From positions 10,395,906 through 10,459,905 of the forward strand of contig CM072160.1 in assembly GCA_036850595.1 (NCBI GenBank): 64,000 nt of DNA. The letters run 5' to 3'. Below are positions 1 to 14,275 of the stretch, one piece after another (the stretch's first letter is position 1; each line of letters starts with the position of its first letter). The DNA is from Rhyacichthys aspro. Taxonomy: Eukaryota; Chordata; Actinopteri; Gobiiformes; Rhyacichthyidae. The notes beneath the pieces were generated by a model. That model worked only from the letters and a program-made list of their open reading frames with translations, made no database searches and had not been told where the DNA came from. The position numbers and the translations under genes were made by a program.

Positions 1-3000
1 GGAAAAATGTAATTTCACAAAATAGTCCGTTGACGTTGATCTAGTCTTGTAAAAATGTAAAAATAAAGCTGCTTTTATTCAGAGCTATACTAAAGTTCTG
101 AGGCACTTTTTAATTCTAGGTTAATTTGTCCTTTTGCCAAATACAATGAAAGTTAAACTTAGTCCTTTATTTATGATTCATTTACATTTATTTTGGCTGG
201 ACTTGCTATTAAGCATCAGTAAGGATGCAAAATAAGTTTTGGACCTAAAATATAAAAAGGGATTTGATCACACTCCAATAGAATGTGCCATGCAGAAGGA
301 AAATGATATGAAAGTCCAAAATATTTATTTTTCTATAGGTAAGTGCTCTCTAACACCTGTCTCAGTTAATGAAAATATCAAATAATGTCCAGACACACAC
401 AGCTGATTGTAAACACAAAAGAAAAAGTGAAAACAGAAAGCAATCACCTCCCCTGTAAATATGTATAGAGGTTTACAACAAGAATCTTAGCCAATTATTG
501 GTCAGAACTGTAATCTTTCAGTGTAGTATCAATGTGGTTGATCATTAGTAATAGGGTGAAATTAGCAAGAGTCATATAGTTACATGGCTTTGTCATTGTT
601 TTCATGCTCAGAAAACTAATGCTACGCTTGTACATGCCTACTTAAAATACAAAATCAGCACCAATAAAACACCATAAAGCTCAACACGGTCAAAGAAAAC
701 CTCCTTTAAGTTTCAGTGGGAGTGTTAATGATATTATTGTACTAGGGTTTTCTTTTCATTAATGGTACTTTTGTTCTTTAATGATACACCGACAAAGACA
801 TGACAGTTTGGGCTTTTTTTTCATCTTAAAGGCAGTGACATCAGATGTCATTAGACAGATAAGGCTGCTCTGTTATCGGTGGCTACCAATGTTGTATGAA
901 GTTTCCCTGAGAAGCACACCTTAGCTGCCCTTCGCTCTCTGGAGTAAAAAGCATGCCGCTGTGTTATATCGGTTAAGGTAACCCAAAGAAACAGATAAAC
1001 AGCAGCCTGTCTGCAGCTCTGTCTAGTGGCATCTTAATCAAGTGTCTCAGTTTATACATGTCTGACATAGGGTCGAGACTGCATTCAGGATCGTAATTAT
1101 TACCGTTTTGTAGCTGAGGTTTATGTGCTAAATCTTACACCTGTAAAGACAGGAGGACTTAACATTAAAATAGCACAAAAAGATCAAAAACAAATAAAAC
1201 ATCAAGCTAAATGTATTCTGGCATTTTCAAATGTTTCCATTTTAATATCTGTCAACCATTAACAACAAATAACAACAGCAAAACCACAGACCATCACGTC
1301 TGTTGTGAAAGCAGGCTGTGTACTGATGCATGGCATGGAACATGACCTGCCCATTACACTTTCACACCGACTGATGACACTCGAATTGAGCAACAAGGGA
1401 CAGGATCTGTCCGGTCCACGTCCTGTGGAAAAAGCATCTCTGTGATTATGACATGAATGACAAAGCAAGGCATAAGAAACACCTCTATTTGATTTAAAAA
1501 AAACAAAAAAAAAACACTTTTGTTGGGGGTCTTGGGAATCATTTTTAGCCCAGACATTATACATCATGACACTAACTATAAAGGAAAAAGAAGAAGAAAC
1601 AGCATTTCTTTGTGCAGACCTCTATCCACAGTTGGAAAGCATGATCACATTCGAGTAGATAATAAACTGCTACAGTGATTATACCTTTATACCATTTAAA
1701 TTCAAATTGAAGATGAAGCACAGTTTGTCAAAAATGTTCAAGCTGTGCTGTAGAAATAATAACACAATGTTTCATCGTTTTGAATTAATTTTTGATGAGG
1801 CCATTCTCTGTGCAGAGGACGCGCTGTGAGTACACTGGCTCAAGGTGTGCTTGGCTGCAACTGGCATCTTCACTGGCCTTTAGTGACCTTTACACCTGAC
1901 CTTGCAGCCTAGTTGGTGCACAGAGCGGAACAGTTGGAAAGTGCCTGAAATAAAGGGGGCAAGGGCTAGCCTGTGCGTGAGATTCAGGCGACAGCAGACT
2001 CATACTGTTCCGCAGAGTGAGCTGGACCTTACCCCCATGAACCCTCCGACCGACCATGTCTTCTTCACCAATTAAAGAAGTGTCGGTTGTGAGTGTCAGT
2101 ATTTCTTACCCACAATAGAGACTGTAAACATGGACAGAGTTCTCATCTGTACAGAGAAAGTGATATTAGATTTTCATCACCTATATCCTGCCTGAAATCT
2201 AATATAAAACTTTTCTTAACTCTTTTTAGCGAATGACAGGTGCCACTTGGTGAAGGCCAAATCCTGACCACTCCTCCTGGATCAGTGCACGTTTACCTAT
2301 ACATAGTTGTTATATAAATACTTAGATTATTCTCTATCAATAAAAAGGTAAGGAATAAAAAGTAGATGTGTGAGCCATGGAGATATCTTCAAACTGGGAA
2401 ATTTTCAGTGAAAGAGTGAACATCCTCAGCCAGCACAAACCTTATTAATCATGCAAATGTACATGTTATGATAATCATGTTGTTCCCTTCTATGCCTGCC
2501 ATGAATCCATCAGTGACTAAGTTAATATCAAGTAGTTTTGATTGTATCACAGTTTCTCTATTGGATGGAATAGCAACTTTGATCTTGATCAGAGCAATAC
2601 GATTTCATCAAAGCAACAGCATTTTCTCTGTTTACCCCTAAGTGATACCTGTGAGATGAGGAAGAGGAAAGTGATGGAGAGCGCTGACCTCCCTCCACTC
2701 CTCCCAATTTATAAACATGACCGATGGATGATCCAGGCCCGAGAGAGCGGCGGAGGTCTGCTGCTGCCACTCTTTAGGCTTGGCGCTGTGTGTCATAGGG
2801 ACAGTGTTAGCTCTGTCAACAAGCCCTGTGCACTAGGGTGTGTATCTGTCTGTGTGCTTGAATCAGGCCCAAAGCTTGAAAGTCTCTTGGCTATGTTTGC
2901 TCTTTTGACTGCATAAGGTGTGTGTGTAGTCAGGGACTATGCTTTTCCTCCTCTTTTCTTTTGTTAAATCATGTCAGATCAGAGTAGCTTTGAGGTTTAG

Positions 3001-5160
3001 CTGTTAATCACAACACGGCAAACCGGCCTCTCTCTCAGCTTTGTTTGATTACGATTTAACTTATTTCTTGGATATCTTTTTGTTTAAATCTCAACAACAC
3101 ATTTGGTATTTTCCATCATTTTGCTGCAACAACCCAGACACTACAAGCAAATACTAGAACACATTGGTTTGCTTGTAAGGGCAGTGTGACCCTAATGAAA
3201 ATACCCCTCTGCTCAACAGTCAAGGGTGATACTCCCAACACTTTTACTTTAGCAGAGCCAAAACAATGACGTGTGCTTTTAGAAAATTTAAAATCGTCCT
3301 ATTTTTAATCATTCTGATCTGTTAAGCCATACAAAACTATTTTTTTCCTTAGGATGTTAATATGGGAAGTGTTCTTATAAAGAAAAATGGAACCTAAAAG
3401 CATTAATAGCATCAAATGAAACAGTGAAGTAACACTGATGTTACCATCAGGTGAGAACATCAGGACCAGAATAACATCAATAGGCTACATACTTAAACAG
3501 TTTACATACATCCTGAAATTATTTAAACCAAGCCTTGAGTGTTGTGGGAAGCTAGAGCTGTCTAAAAAAATCATGTATGCTTTTTTTAAAATAGGTTTGT
3601 GTGTGTGTTGGTGTCGTCCTAGCCAGCTGCTGCTGCTTCTGCTCTCTCCTGCAGGCCGCTGGTCAATATTGACTCAGGGATCTAAGCACAGCCACTTTGT
3701 CTTGGGCGAAAGGTGGGATATACCTGCTGTCTCTATGACATCAGACTGAAAAACAAAAAAGATGTGTCACATAACTTTTAAGCATCTAAAAACCTAACTG
3801 ATAGATCCTGAAACGCTTCATAATAAAACACAGTACAATGAAAGGAGCATTTAATTTTTACTTCACTCTGATGCTTTTAAGTAATGGTAATGTCTTCAGC
3901 CCATGAAAACATGCACAATATGAAAAAGTAATTCATTCTCTAGTTATTCATTACTGTCTGTTACATTGACGGAAACATTTGCATGACCCTGGCATTCATA
4001 GATGACCCCTGACTGTTCCCTACCAGTGGTTCAGTTTGCATAGTTCTGCAGTTATGGTAATGGGCACATAGGCCTTGTTTTGTTTATTTGTGAAGGGCCA
4101 AAAGGGTAGCGGGTGAATGGGTGGACCTGTTGCACTTGCAGCTTCGTCTGTACAATGATACAAATACATGTAGGAAATATGCTAAAGGAGAAGTAGGTCT
4201 TTTGAGGTTACTTCCTGGTTTAAATGTGTTTTAAATCAAACACACACCGATTCGCATGGCAACTTTTGACAGCATTTTCTCTTGGTCCACCGTTATTTAA
4301 AGATTTGTGAACACACATTCAAGAGACAGGACCTTTTAGTTGCAATGTGCGTACTCCTGATTGGATACCAGAAAATGGGATCTCGGTTTATTTACTGTCT
4401 GGACACTTTAATACTATAATAATGTATAATTATAGAATCGAAATTAGATCACTTACAATCACTCATTTCATTTCATGTCATTTTATTGCACACAATGCTA
4501 ATGGCCTGATTCTGTTAACTATCTATGTTAAGATAATCGTGCTGACCCTATTTTCCTCAGACAAACTGTGCCAGCTCCATGTAAGGTGTGTCACAGCTCA
4601 ATAAATCTCTTGGGCAAAAGAACACAGGCCACACTGCTCCGTGCTGTTCCCTGTTGCTCTCAGCAGCAAGTCAAAGACACACCTACAAGGAAGAGTTTGT
4701 AACAAACACGATAAGACACCTCTTTCTTTTGAAGCGCTTTGGGAAATGAGACTGGAATGTTCTTATCAGATATTTACTTTGTCCTTATTGACATGAACAT
4801 GTTTGATATTTTTGATAAAAACAGAAACTTTGGAGCTTTTTATGTAGCACTGAGGAGAAGATGAGCTGTTGATGTCTGAGGAAAATGAGTTTACTTCACA
4901 AAGGTTTACAGTTTACTGTTGGCACTCAAGATCAGTGGCACCCAAAATGCCTCCTAAATAAGGCTGCATATAAAATAATATTAGGATTGACCCAACACAG
5001 AGAGGGTGGCATCAGACCTTGTAGATATAATTATCCTTGCCCTTTTACGGATGCTTGTGTAAAAATGAATGCCAAATCCTTCCTTATTAGCAGGAAGCCC
5101 AACTGAGGAGTTAGTCATACAAGTGATTTTGACCTCCCTTCATAGCTGCCTCCCTGGACT

Positions 5161-5345
5161 GTGTTTTTCTTTCCCCCAGTCTGCACTATTAGAGATTCAA
5201 AAGTAATTACCTGCCTGGCTTCCTCCGCAATTAAATGGCAGGTTCACAGCAGCCTGATTAATGCAGAGGCATGCACAGTGGCCATTAGCGGGCCACGAGA
5301 GGTGGAACACTCTGACTGGAAGCTGCAGAACAAACACTGCTGTCA
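5161..5345. promoter_or_regulatory. Candidate conserved non-coding element
   Basis: This segment is denser in transcription-factor-like words than its surroundings. It holds several ATTA/TAAT homeodomain cores (CAATTAAATG, TGATTAATG, GGCCATTAGC), a GCATGC palindrome and almost no low-complexity sequence, and it has no coding signal. That texture is typical of vertebrate developmental enhancers, but this is inference from appearance only. Confidence 0.2.
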
Positions 5346-8300
5346 CAGACTCCATATGTAACTCTATAGGACACTATATACCTAACATTTAGCCAATGTG
5401 CATCCTCAACTAAAAGTAATAGCCACAGAGATAACTATTGTGTAAATAAAATACATAGTTCATTGTCATTGTTGGATTTATAGCTTTTATCAGTAACGTT
5501 TGGTTCTCAGTGTAACTACAAGGATCTCGTTACCAATAATTGCATATAAATGTGTAAAGCATGAGTTCAAGCGTCAAGATGCACTTTAAAGAGGATACTA
5601 AAGTTTACGAGTGAAATCTGAGCTTTGTGCAACATCTCTCTGGCTCCATTAGATTTTTATTTTGGCCATAAAGCAACCGGTAACACACAAAAAAAGACAG
5701 TAGCTACAATGACCTTTAGTGTCAAGATTATTTTTTTTCTGTCAGCAATTTATTTGCCTGCTCTGACAGATGCAGTAGCAGGTTATCTACTCACATCCAG
5801 GTATATAAGCTCTTTTTATTTCTTTTTTTCTTAGCAGTTAATGTATAACCTGGTGTGCAAGGATTCAGCACATTTCCTTTTAGCTCATATTCCAATCGAT
5901 GTTGGTGTGGCTTCACTGTGAGGGAGCTGAATGGGATCATTGTCAAGCACTGTACACTACATGAGCTTACATTTGTATTGCACAGCTGTTGGTGAAAAGT
6001 ACAAAGATGATCCAAATATAAAAATGTAATAAAATAATCAAACACTTGTCCGATACATCCAAAGTCTTGTGCTCTGTGTTGACATTTCATCTTGATAAGC
6101 TCTAGACCTAAAAGTTTACTGTCAACATGAACTTTGATAGAAGAGGTCTCACAGGAGCTCTTCTGAATCTATTTTGCTTATTCAAGCTGCTTTTGAACAA
6201 TTAAGGCTCTGGCCATGTGCCACCTAATGTGGAACCTTGGTTATCTATTATTTCATGAGTAAAAAGAAACACTTCACACTCAGTCAACCATGGCATCTGT
6301 CTTGTCCCCCAATGACTGCTTAAAGTACCTACAGTTACCTTCGCTGTGGTCTTCGTTTGACCTTTGACCCTCCACCACTTTGGTCACAAAATGGAAGATC
6401 TTAATTTGATCCTTGACAGAAAGATTGCTTTACTAATTTGTATCTCTCGATATTTTGAACACTGTATTTGGAGACTGACAGAAAATGAATGTCTTTCCAG
6501 TTTATTCATTATCTACACCTCCCTCTCATCACTCTCATTTTGGCAAGAGGATACTTCATGTAATATGTGAATAATTGAAGGCTCAGGCAGGCTGGCAGTG
6601 TCAAAAGACGGTGTCAATAGATACACAGAGAGCCCGTTTCTGTCGTGGCCCCCACCTCTGCTCTGGTGGACTCTGGCCCTACATCTCCACGCTTCTCTGC
6701 TCATCCTTAAAATTAATTCATCCGCACATCTCTGTTCCTCTAACACCACATTAACCCCGACCACAGGAGGCATCCTGTTGGAAAAAATGTCCCTCACTGG
6801 CTTCACACTGAAACATCAGTTTGACCTTTCAACCCCAGACCCTCTTTTGCTGCTCTTTTCCCACCCTCACTGTCAGGTCCTTGTGGATGTCAACACCAAC
6901 TAAACTAATCACTGAATGGGAAACATTATCAACATTTAGGCAAATACCTTTTTTATTGTGTTCTTAAGTGAAACTCAAATGTGACTTTCCAAACATGCCG
7001 GCTGTGTTTGTGTGTAGGCATCATTTCAGAGGGTCACGCCACACTGACTGCTTTCTGGAGGACAGAGCAACTGTAATTGTGGGCCATTAGCTCTTGGCCA
7101 AGATCAGTCATGCAGAGTTCGTTTGTGGATGGGGACACAGGGTGAATGCACAGTCCCACTGGCAAGATCAGTGTCCCCTACCTGTGTGACTTCCCCAACC
7201 TGTGACCTCGCTTAGGAACGGCCAGTCCGCGACCTTTCGACCAACCCGGTGAGCGTACACATCACACGCACCTTACCTGAATGTTACCTTTCGCCACGCT
7301 CACTCTCTTGTACCTGCACTACAGTCATAAAATATTACTAGCATATAAAATGTTGAAAGAGATCCATGCAAACAATATTGTAAAAAATGAGGGAACTGTC
7401 TTGGTTTTTTGAAAAATAAAGCTTTTTAGAATGAGTATTTAAATATAATAGCTGCTTTTTTGTGTGTGTTTTATGGAAGTAGACATAGTTTTGATTGACC
7501 AGCAACTTCAATGATGCACTCTAATTAATAAATCAGATTTGAAGTTTGGCCCTTCAATGGACCCGTAACACCAAGGCAACCACTGCAAAAATGAATTTAA
7601 AGCCCTGCCCTAAAGGACTATATTCATTTATTTGAACAAATTCTTTTTTACCTGGAAACCAACAGCATTTGACGTTGGAACTACTGTGATTTTTCCCTCT
7701 AAGTTAACAAACTGTTACAATCTCATACTGCCCCTTGCCTAGCTGACAGATTAAAAAACTGTCCATAAGTTAATAATAAGATAATAGTCATATACAAAAA
7801 AAAGTTTCTATATAATGTGCAAAGGTGATATAAAAGGTAATTTTGAGTGCTGCCACTGACCCCTTGTGGTCAAACTTTGAGGTTTTCATTCTGTTTTAGT
7901 TCAAACTTACTTCCTTATTTCTATTTTGGCTAATAAAGCGCTGCCTAATGTGAAAGTATTTCTACTTAAGGACTATGTGAGTGTACAGCATGTTGCTCAA
8001 GTGGACAGTGAATATTTGTGCAGTGCAGTGAGCCAGTGCGGGAGCTCCCCTGCAGCCAGTCACTGAAGCTGAAGTCCCTCTCATAAAGAGTTGACCTGTT
8101 TTATGGCCTTATTGCCCAACATCACATGCCTTCAGTCCTGGGATATGATCTAAGATAAGGCAAGAAAGTACCGGAACGAGTGCCCCTTTCCTTATTCCTT
8201 AGCTACTCATCCAGGTGGAGACAATTGTATAGCTTTAATCAAAAAAAACAAAGACAGAGAGGTTTGTGGTACACCTAAAAAAATATCAGATGGTTTACAT

Positions 8301-9688
8301 AGAAATAGCAATTTTACACAAATTATCTGAATGACCAAACTGACCTCATTGCATTCAAGTTTTATAAATCATGTCTTTATGATAAAGTGATTACCTTATC
8401 CTTGACAGCAACACACAGGTATGGCAGTAAAGGCGTAGGATTATGAGGTGACGGCCCATAAAGGGTTTGGCACAGATAAGAGGTTTTGTGTGAGGCTGGA
8501 TTGGTGACTTCAGATCAACACAAACCAATACAAAGAGAGGAGTATTCTTAATTCACTCCGTTCAAATCTACTACATGCAGCTCAGACCTATAGTGAGCTC
8601 TTTTGAGGAAGGGACATATATTAAGATATTAACATGTATGTGTTCTCACAAGTGTCTGTGCAGACAAGGCCATAAAAACATTGCGGCCCATGAAAGGCTG
8701 CTGTTTCAACCTTTACCCTGCTCCTCACTTAGTCATGCAAGAAGTTTGAAGTGAGCAGTAGTATTTGTTTCCCCAAGCATGATCACTGTGATTGCAATGA
8801 CAAAGAATAGGCAGTGTGTAGGTGGAAGACTGGAAAGAAACAGTAATATTCCACTTTCAACATTATGTGACCAGTGGCTCTAATAGACTGATACTGTTTA
8901 CAGTATTTACACTGTTCTGCCAACAGTCACACTGGAATGTCTCCTTTCTAATGTCCACAATGGGCCATTTAATGAACTTAATGGCATATGAGTGATACTA
9001 CACCTGAGGTAAAACTGCACACTTCCCGCATAGCAATGCAAGTCCACATGGTTGCCATCTATTCAAAGGAAACCATTAGAACAAACTGCTCTCGGGTGCA
9101 GCAAAGCAGACCAGCCATCATCATTTATGAAGCAAATCACCTCAGGGTGCCCTGTGCAAGGACAAAGAAAACACAGACTGAATGCACACTGTCATAACCC
9201 AGAGCAATATGGATCTATCAAAACTAATTCCCAAAAACCAAACCTTAAAGATGTGTAGTTCTACAACACAGGTTGTATGGGCTTAAAATAGGTGCTGTGA
9301 ATGATCCAAGGAACTCATGTCAGACCTAAAGTCTGTAAAAAGAAAAAAGAGAGTAAGACACACCAATAAGAAACGCCTAATGCTTACTAATAATAAGACA
9401 GTAACATTTTCACCTACTCAATTTGGAGCCTTTCACCAATAAGTGACACGGATCAGTCAAGCCAATAGCATTTGGTCAACTCAAAAGAAAAAAAAACTCA
9501 TCTGCCAATTCTCACCTGAAAATATTTTTTGTCTAGAGACTAAAAACATCAACTCATTTAACACCTGACTGTAGTAGTGCTTCGACAGGTCCAAGCCTGT
9601 TTCAGGTTTATTTTATCAGGAAAGGTTTCCCTCTAGTGGTCACAATAATGAAGTGCACGCAAAATACGACAGAATGCTCAATATGGTA

Positions 9689-9706
9689 AAAAAAAAAAAA
9701 AAAAAA
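9689..9706. repeat. Poly(A) tract followed by G-rich run
   Basis: A run of about 18 A residues is followed directly by a G-rich stretch (GGTGGAGGGGTGGGG). It could be the tail of an old retroposed sequence on the plus strand, but the sequence to its left shows no SINE or LINE body that I can recognise, so it is recorded only as simple repeat. The boundaries are approximate. Confidence 0.5.
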
Positions 9707-11485
9707 GGTGGAGGGGTGGGGTGGGTATGAAAAATGATTAAAGGCAGAATTTTCTCTTTCAGTGCTCATCGGTGAATAAAGGTCAGATGTGGGTTTACTT
9801 CAGCCTTTAATGTAGAGTTCTGCAATATTTTCATTTCTTCTGTGAGCTGTGATTGGCTGAGAGACACACACACAAAAACGTCTCTTCCATGTAAAGAAAG
9901 GAGGAAAATTGTGAAATACAGGCAGCAGGAAGATGCATTCACCTATCTATGATTTCTTTTAAGCCTATGGTCTGAATTGAATGTGGAGAATGATAATAAA
10001 TGAACACCCCGACACAAAAGACTGATATAACAGAGAATGAGCAATACATCAGCTTGTTGAGAGGGACCTATTAAACAGTCGTCACTTCTTCTTTAGAGGT
10101 TCTTGGCAAATTGCTTTTAACCTTTTCCAGTGCTGTTATTATATATGAGTAGGCACGCTGGGCTTCACAACAGGCTGCAGAAAAAGAAAAGGAGACATGT
10201 TTATTTGCATCTCTTTAGTGGTGTTCTTGTGAAATAATCTTTGATGTCATTATTTTCAACACTTAGTACGCAGCACACACGAATTGTGCCAAATTATTTG
10301 GAAAAAGCATAGCAACCTGCTGTTTCTTTGGTCACATTGTTTCACCCATGTCAATTTATAGCTACAGTATTAACATATTAATAAAGCACCCTTCTCCCCA
10401 TTTTATCCACATTCACAATGCTCCAGTCTGAGTCATTTGCCTCCTTGTTATTCTAAAGTCCAGTCCTCCCACTGGTCATAACACTCTATGAGGCATCTGC
10501 AGAGCACCGGCGTTCACCACATCAATGAACAAAACAGAAGAGCATTTCCAGCTTCAGCCAAAACAAATATGTCTGTTTGGTGCAATTCATGTCCAGCAAA
10601 AAGAAGACACAAAGACATAAAATGGGCAGCATCTAAAGACACCAAGGCTAAATTTAAAATCTCGATTGAGCCAAAATTGTATCAGGAAATAGATACCCGA
10701 ACAATAGGGGCCATTTTCTCATTCCAGGGAGTCAATTGTGTGTGTGGTCAACATGAGAGTGTTCATCTGACCATGACTTGGAGCACAGTGTGGGAAGATG
10801 GGTGAAACAGCCACAGGGTATGAAAGAGGAGCAGGAAAGGACATGAAGGGAAAATACAGCTGATGTAAAACAACACTGAAGGTTTACATAAAAGGAGAGC
10901 ATGCTCTGACGCACTTCTTTTGAATGCTACAAATGAATACTGAGAGCCAATCATTTTTGTTTATGTATATTTTTTTCAAGTAAATTTTTTTTCGAGTAAA
11001 TTTTCATTCTGGGGAAAATGGAATTACACACTGGTCTGTTTCATGCAGTTATCTGATCACAGTATCTTATTTCGGCTACTTTGACCTCAGTCTGTGTGTC
11101 TCTATAAATTATTTATTAGTCAGTAGTCTTTCAATATGTCTGACTGCTGCTGTGTGCTCTTGTTTCGACAGACCTCCATTTACAGACATCACATTACTGA
11201 CACACTCATTAAAAACTATGCACAACTCATTTCAGTGTAGATTTTGTGCGTGAGAACCAAAACTAAAAGCTCCTATTCACAGGACAGGGGTTTAGCATGT
11301 CAATGACAGGAAATGAGTTCAGGTTTACTGTATATGATCTTATTAATACCAGAATATTATGTATGTTATGTAAATATTAAAGTTATTAGGATTAGCAGTA
11401 AACATGCTCTATCCTAATTCAACAATGTAAGTGAATAATTAAAAAAAAAAACAATGCAAAAATGTGATAAGTCAACAAGTATTCT

Positions 11486-11491
11486 TTTATT
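11486..11491 (-). terminator. dynll2: Candidate dynll2 poly(A) signal
   Basis: TTTATT on the plus strand reads AATAAA on the minus strand, about 1.44 kb past the dynll2 stop codon. I saw no nearer canonical hexamer in the 3' flank, so the transcript probably has a 3'UTR of about 1.45 kb (11.47-12.93 kb). Long 3'UTRs are usual for mammalian DYNLL2. Transcript data would be needed to confirm the end. Confidence 0.4.
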
Positions 11492-12929
11492 TTATCGAGT
11501 TTATATGGTTTTGGTTCTGTAGCAACCTACTGGATAACTCTAATGAAGTGCAATTGTACTTAAGCCAGTTACAGCAATGACAGGCACACGTTTTGTGCAA
11601 ATTTAACAGCATTTTAACGGCTCCTACATAAACACAGCAAAAATACATGCCAGAAACAAAGTACTTTAACATTTTACAATCAACAATACTTTAGGAAGAC
11701 TCCCCTCAAAACATGTCAATTTTAGAGGTCCTCTACTAAACTATGGGGAGAACTGAGCAAACATTCAGTTTTTACCCACAGAAGAAACTAACCTACAAAC
11801 AGCCTGCAGCTTAAAGTAACACATCCCAGCCTCCAGACATTGTGCATTTAACTAATAGTGACGTGACAAAAATCAGCCCCCCCCCCCAAAAAAAAATCAG
11901 TGTACGAGACGAAAGATACACCTACAAGCATCAGTCCCATCTCGAAAGGCTTTCTTTTGAATCTGGCAGTCGACATTGGCATTGCAAAAACACAAAAACC
12001 CAAAAAGAAAAAAAAACAACAAAAAAAACCCTACTTTGGGTTAATGCAATTTTAAACTATAGAAGCTATATAAGACACAATTGAAAGACAAGTGTTAATC
12101 AGAAGCGCATTTCAATCATTTTAGAACCACTGAAAAAAACAGCTAATTCAAACATATAAAATACTCCATCCACATAGACTACGAGATGTGTTAAATAAAC
12201 CATCCAAACATGCATAAACATCGGATTTAAACTGTTGAGTTGGAAAATGTTGGTAGTCTATTGAACAATATTACAGGAAAGAGTCTGTATGAGCTCGTTT
12301 TGTCCCTTTTCTTTTCACAGTGACATTTTTAAAGGAGTTTATGAACTGTTTTGATTGGAAAGACACAAGTTACGCTGTGTTTGTTCCTTCACGTCCAGTG
12401 TGCTTGAGTGTTATTCTAGCAGCTGCAAACTAAGATTAAACTCGTGCGCTAAATTATTCCTTTAAACTGATAAGAAATTAAGTAAAACATTCTACTCAGT
12501 TCAGTAGCTTTTTGTCCATGATCCTGGCATTGGTAACAGAATGACTTGTTAAAACGGATGCGCACGGTACAATTTCACCATCTAAACCAACAGATGGAGT
12601 TTTATATAAAGTTCTGGCCATGCCATTTATAAAGGAAAGCAGATGCACCACTACATTCTACGCTCTCCTTTTTATACAATCAAGGGCCACGGTTAATTTT
12701 TTCACAACCTAGAATTTAACAGCAATAACAAAAACTACTTCAGTTGCATTCAAATGGCAACTATTCAAAAGTAAACTTACTGTAACATACATATTTAATA
12801 GTGTATAGTCCATGCAACTGCGCACGGCTGGTTTGCATCATTATGGTATGTCATTATCAGTGTATGAGAGACATCAGCCACCAGTGCATTTCTGATTATG
12901 GATACTTCTCAAGACATCACACAGAGCTC

Positions 12930-14275
12930 TCACCCAGACTTAAAAAGCAAGATAGCCACTTGGCCCAAGTAAAAGTAAATGAAATGCTTTGTCTCGTGGG
13001 TCACGTAGCTGCCGAAGTTCCTCCCGACAATGCAGTGCCAGGTTGGGTTGTACTTCTTGTCAAACTCCTGCAACATAACGATGAAAAGAGAGGGTTAGTC
13101 ACTCACAACCAATTATCATGATTAACAGGCCAACTTTTATTTTAAGACACAAAATTGTTTTTTTAAAGCTCTGGATTAATCATTTATCATTATGTGCTAC
13201 AATTGTGATATCTGAACTTGGAGTAATATGAAGATTACTTTTAACAGTAGACTATAGTCTAAGGGGCAAGGGGCAAAAATTGACATGTTTCATGACTGAA
13301 ATTGCATACTGGCTACTGTTTTAATCTGCAAAGACAGTCAAGCATATTTAACAACTGTTAAGATAATGGCCTATTCCAGTGAAGTGGAGCCAATTGGTAT
13401 ATATCTCCCAGAAACAGCCTACTGCCCTCACTCATGCTGCTCACTTTAACTTAGACAATTAAGGGGTCTAAAGAAGAAAAGAAAATGATAAGTCACAAGT
13501 AAATTGCACATTTGTGAAAGGTCTGGGTCAAACTGCTAAAGTGCAAAAGACCAAACCTGAGAGGAGGAGTATTTCTTTTCATTACATGCAAAAGATTTTT
13601 GTGTTTGGGGGGGTTAGGCCCACTAATACATTTCTGTTTTGGCCCTTGGAGGCTAAGAGGTTGGGCAATGCTGGTTTATAACAATAGAAACAGAATGTTG
13701 GTAAGGAAATAATAGAACTAAATTGAATCCATAACATCTTTAAGCAACACTAAATAATATCAATTGCAACACAAAATTACATCCTGAAATTGAAATGTAA
13801 TTTCACTCAGAGTCACATCTGTCAAAGTGGGACAAAAGAGAGGTTATTTTCTTTGTTTCATGTCATTAATTATTTTTAGAATTTTCCAGGCTCCATATTT
13901 AAGCTAAAAAGTGTTACATGGTGTTGCTCTTAAAAGATATATGAAGGTTTTGACTGTGACCTCTGAGTTTGTAAATATTGCTCAGGAACCTATGACCACA
14001 GCCTTGAGAGAGACCAAAAATAAACGGCTTTATAAATGACTAAATCATAACAGGCCCCAACATTTGCATATCATGTGCCACTGATGTCATCTTAAAGAGC
14101 TTCAGATCCCAGTGTGTGCGTCCATGTTTACGCCTCGTCTCACCTTCTTGATGTAAGCTGCAATGTCCTTCTCTATGTTGTACTTCTCCATGGCCTGGGT
14201 GGCACAGTCCACGGCGTCCTGCTGCATGTCCTCGGACATATCCGCGTTTTTGATCACAGCCTTTCTGTCAGTCAT
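12930..14275 (-). CDS. dynll2: Dynein light chain LC8-type 2
   Basis: LC8 light chain, a small homodimeric hub. It sits on the dynein intermediate chain and also binds short linear motifs in many partners outside the motor. There are two coding exons, 14275-14144 (44 codons) and 13067-12930 (45 codons plus stop), giving 89 aa, the family's exact length. The intron is phase 0 with a GT donor after KK and a CAG acceptor before EFDKKYNP. The target-binding beta strand region NFGSYVTHETKHF and the C-terminal end LLFKSG are intact. As I recall the human DYNLL2 protein, this one matches it except Thr for Ser at residue 2; LC8 paralogues are so similar that the neighbour srsf1, also adjacent to DYNLL2 in human, is the better argument for dynll2 over dynll1. 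A non-coding first exon ends at 14776; the coding exon begins at 14301 with 26 nt of leader before the ATG. Confidence 0.95.
13605..13673. mobile_element. Possible hAT-type transposon end fragment
   Basis: Inside the dynll2 intron, the segment ending GGCTAAGAGGTTGGGCAATG-CTG reads on the opposite strand as CAGCATTGCCCAACCTC. This resembles the CAG-NNN-TGCCCAACC terminal inverted repeats of vertebrate hAT DNA transposons. The resemblance is by eye, the partner end was not found, and there is no transposase sequence, so at most this is a short non-autonomous remnant. Confidence 0.25.

Larger units (their letters stand above)
1..11480. other. Gene-poor flank, no recognised gene
   Basis: I see no exon here that I recognise on either strand. 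Open frames are short, lack family motifs and do not join across plausible splice sites. The stretch is AT-rich with scattered simple repeats. It could be intergenic DNA downstream of dynll2 or an intron of a gene lying to the left. Segments such as 5161-5345 have a non-random, homeodomain-site-rich look and are listed separately. A whole-genome alignment to other fishes would decide what is functional. Confidence 0.6.
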
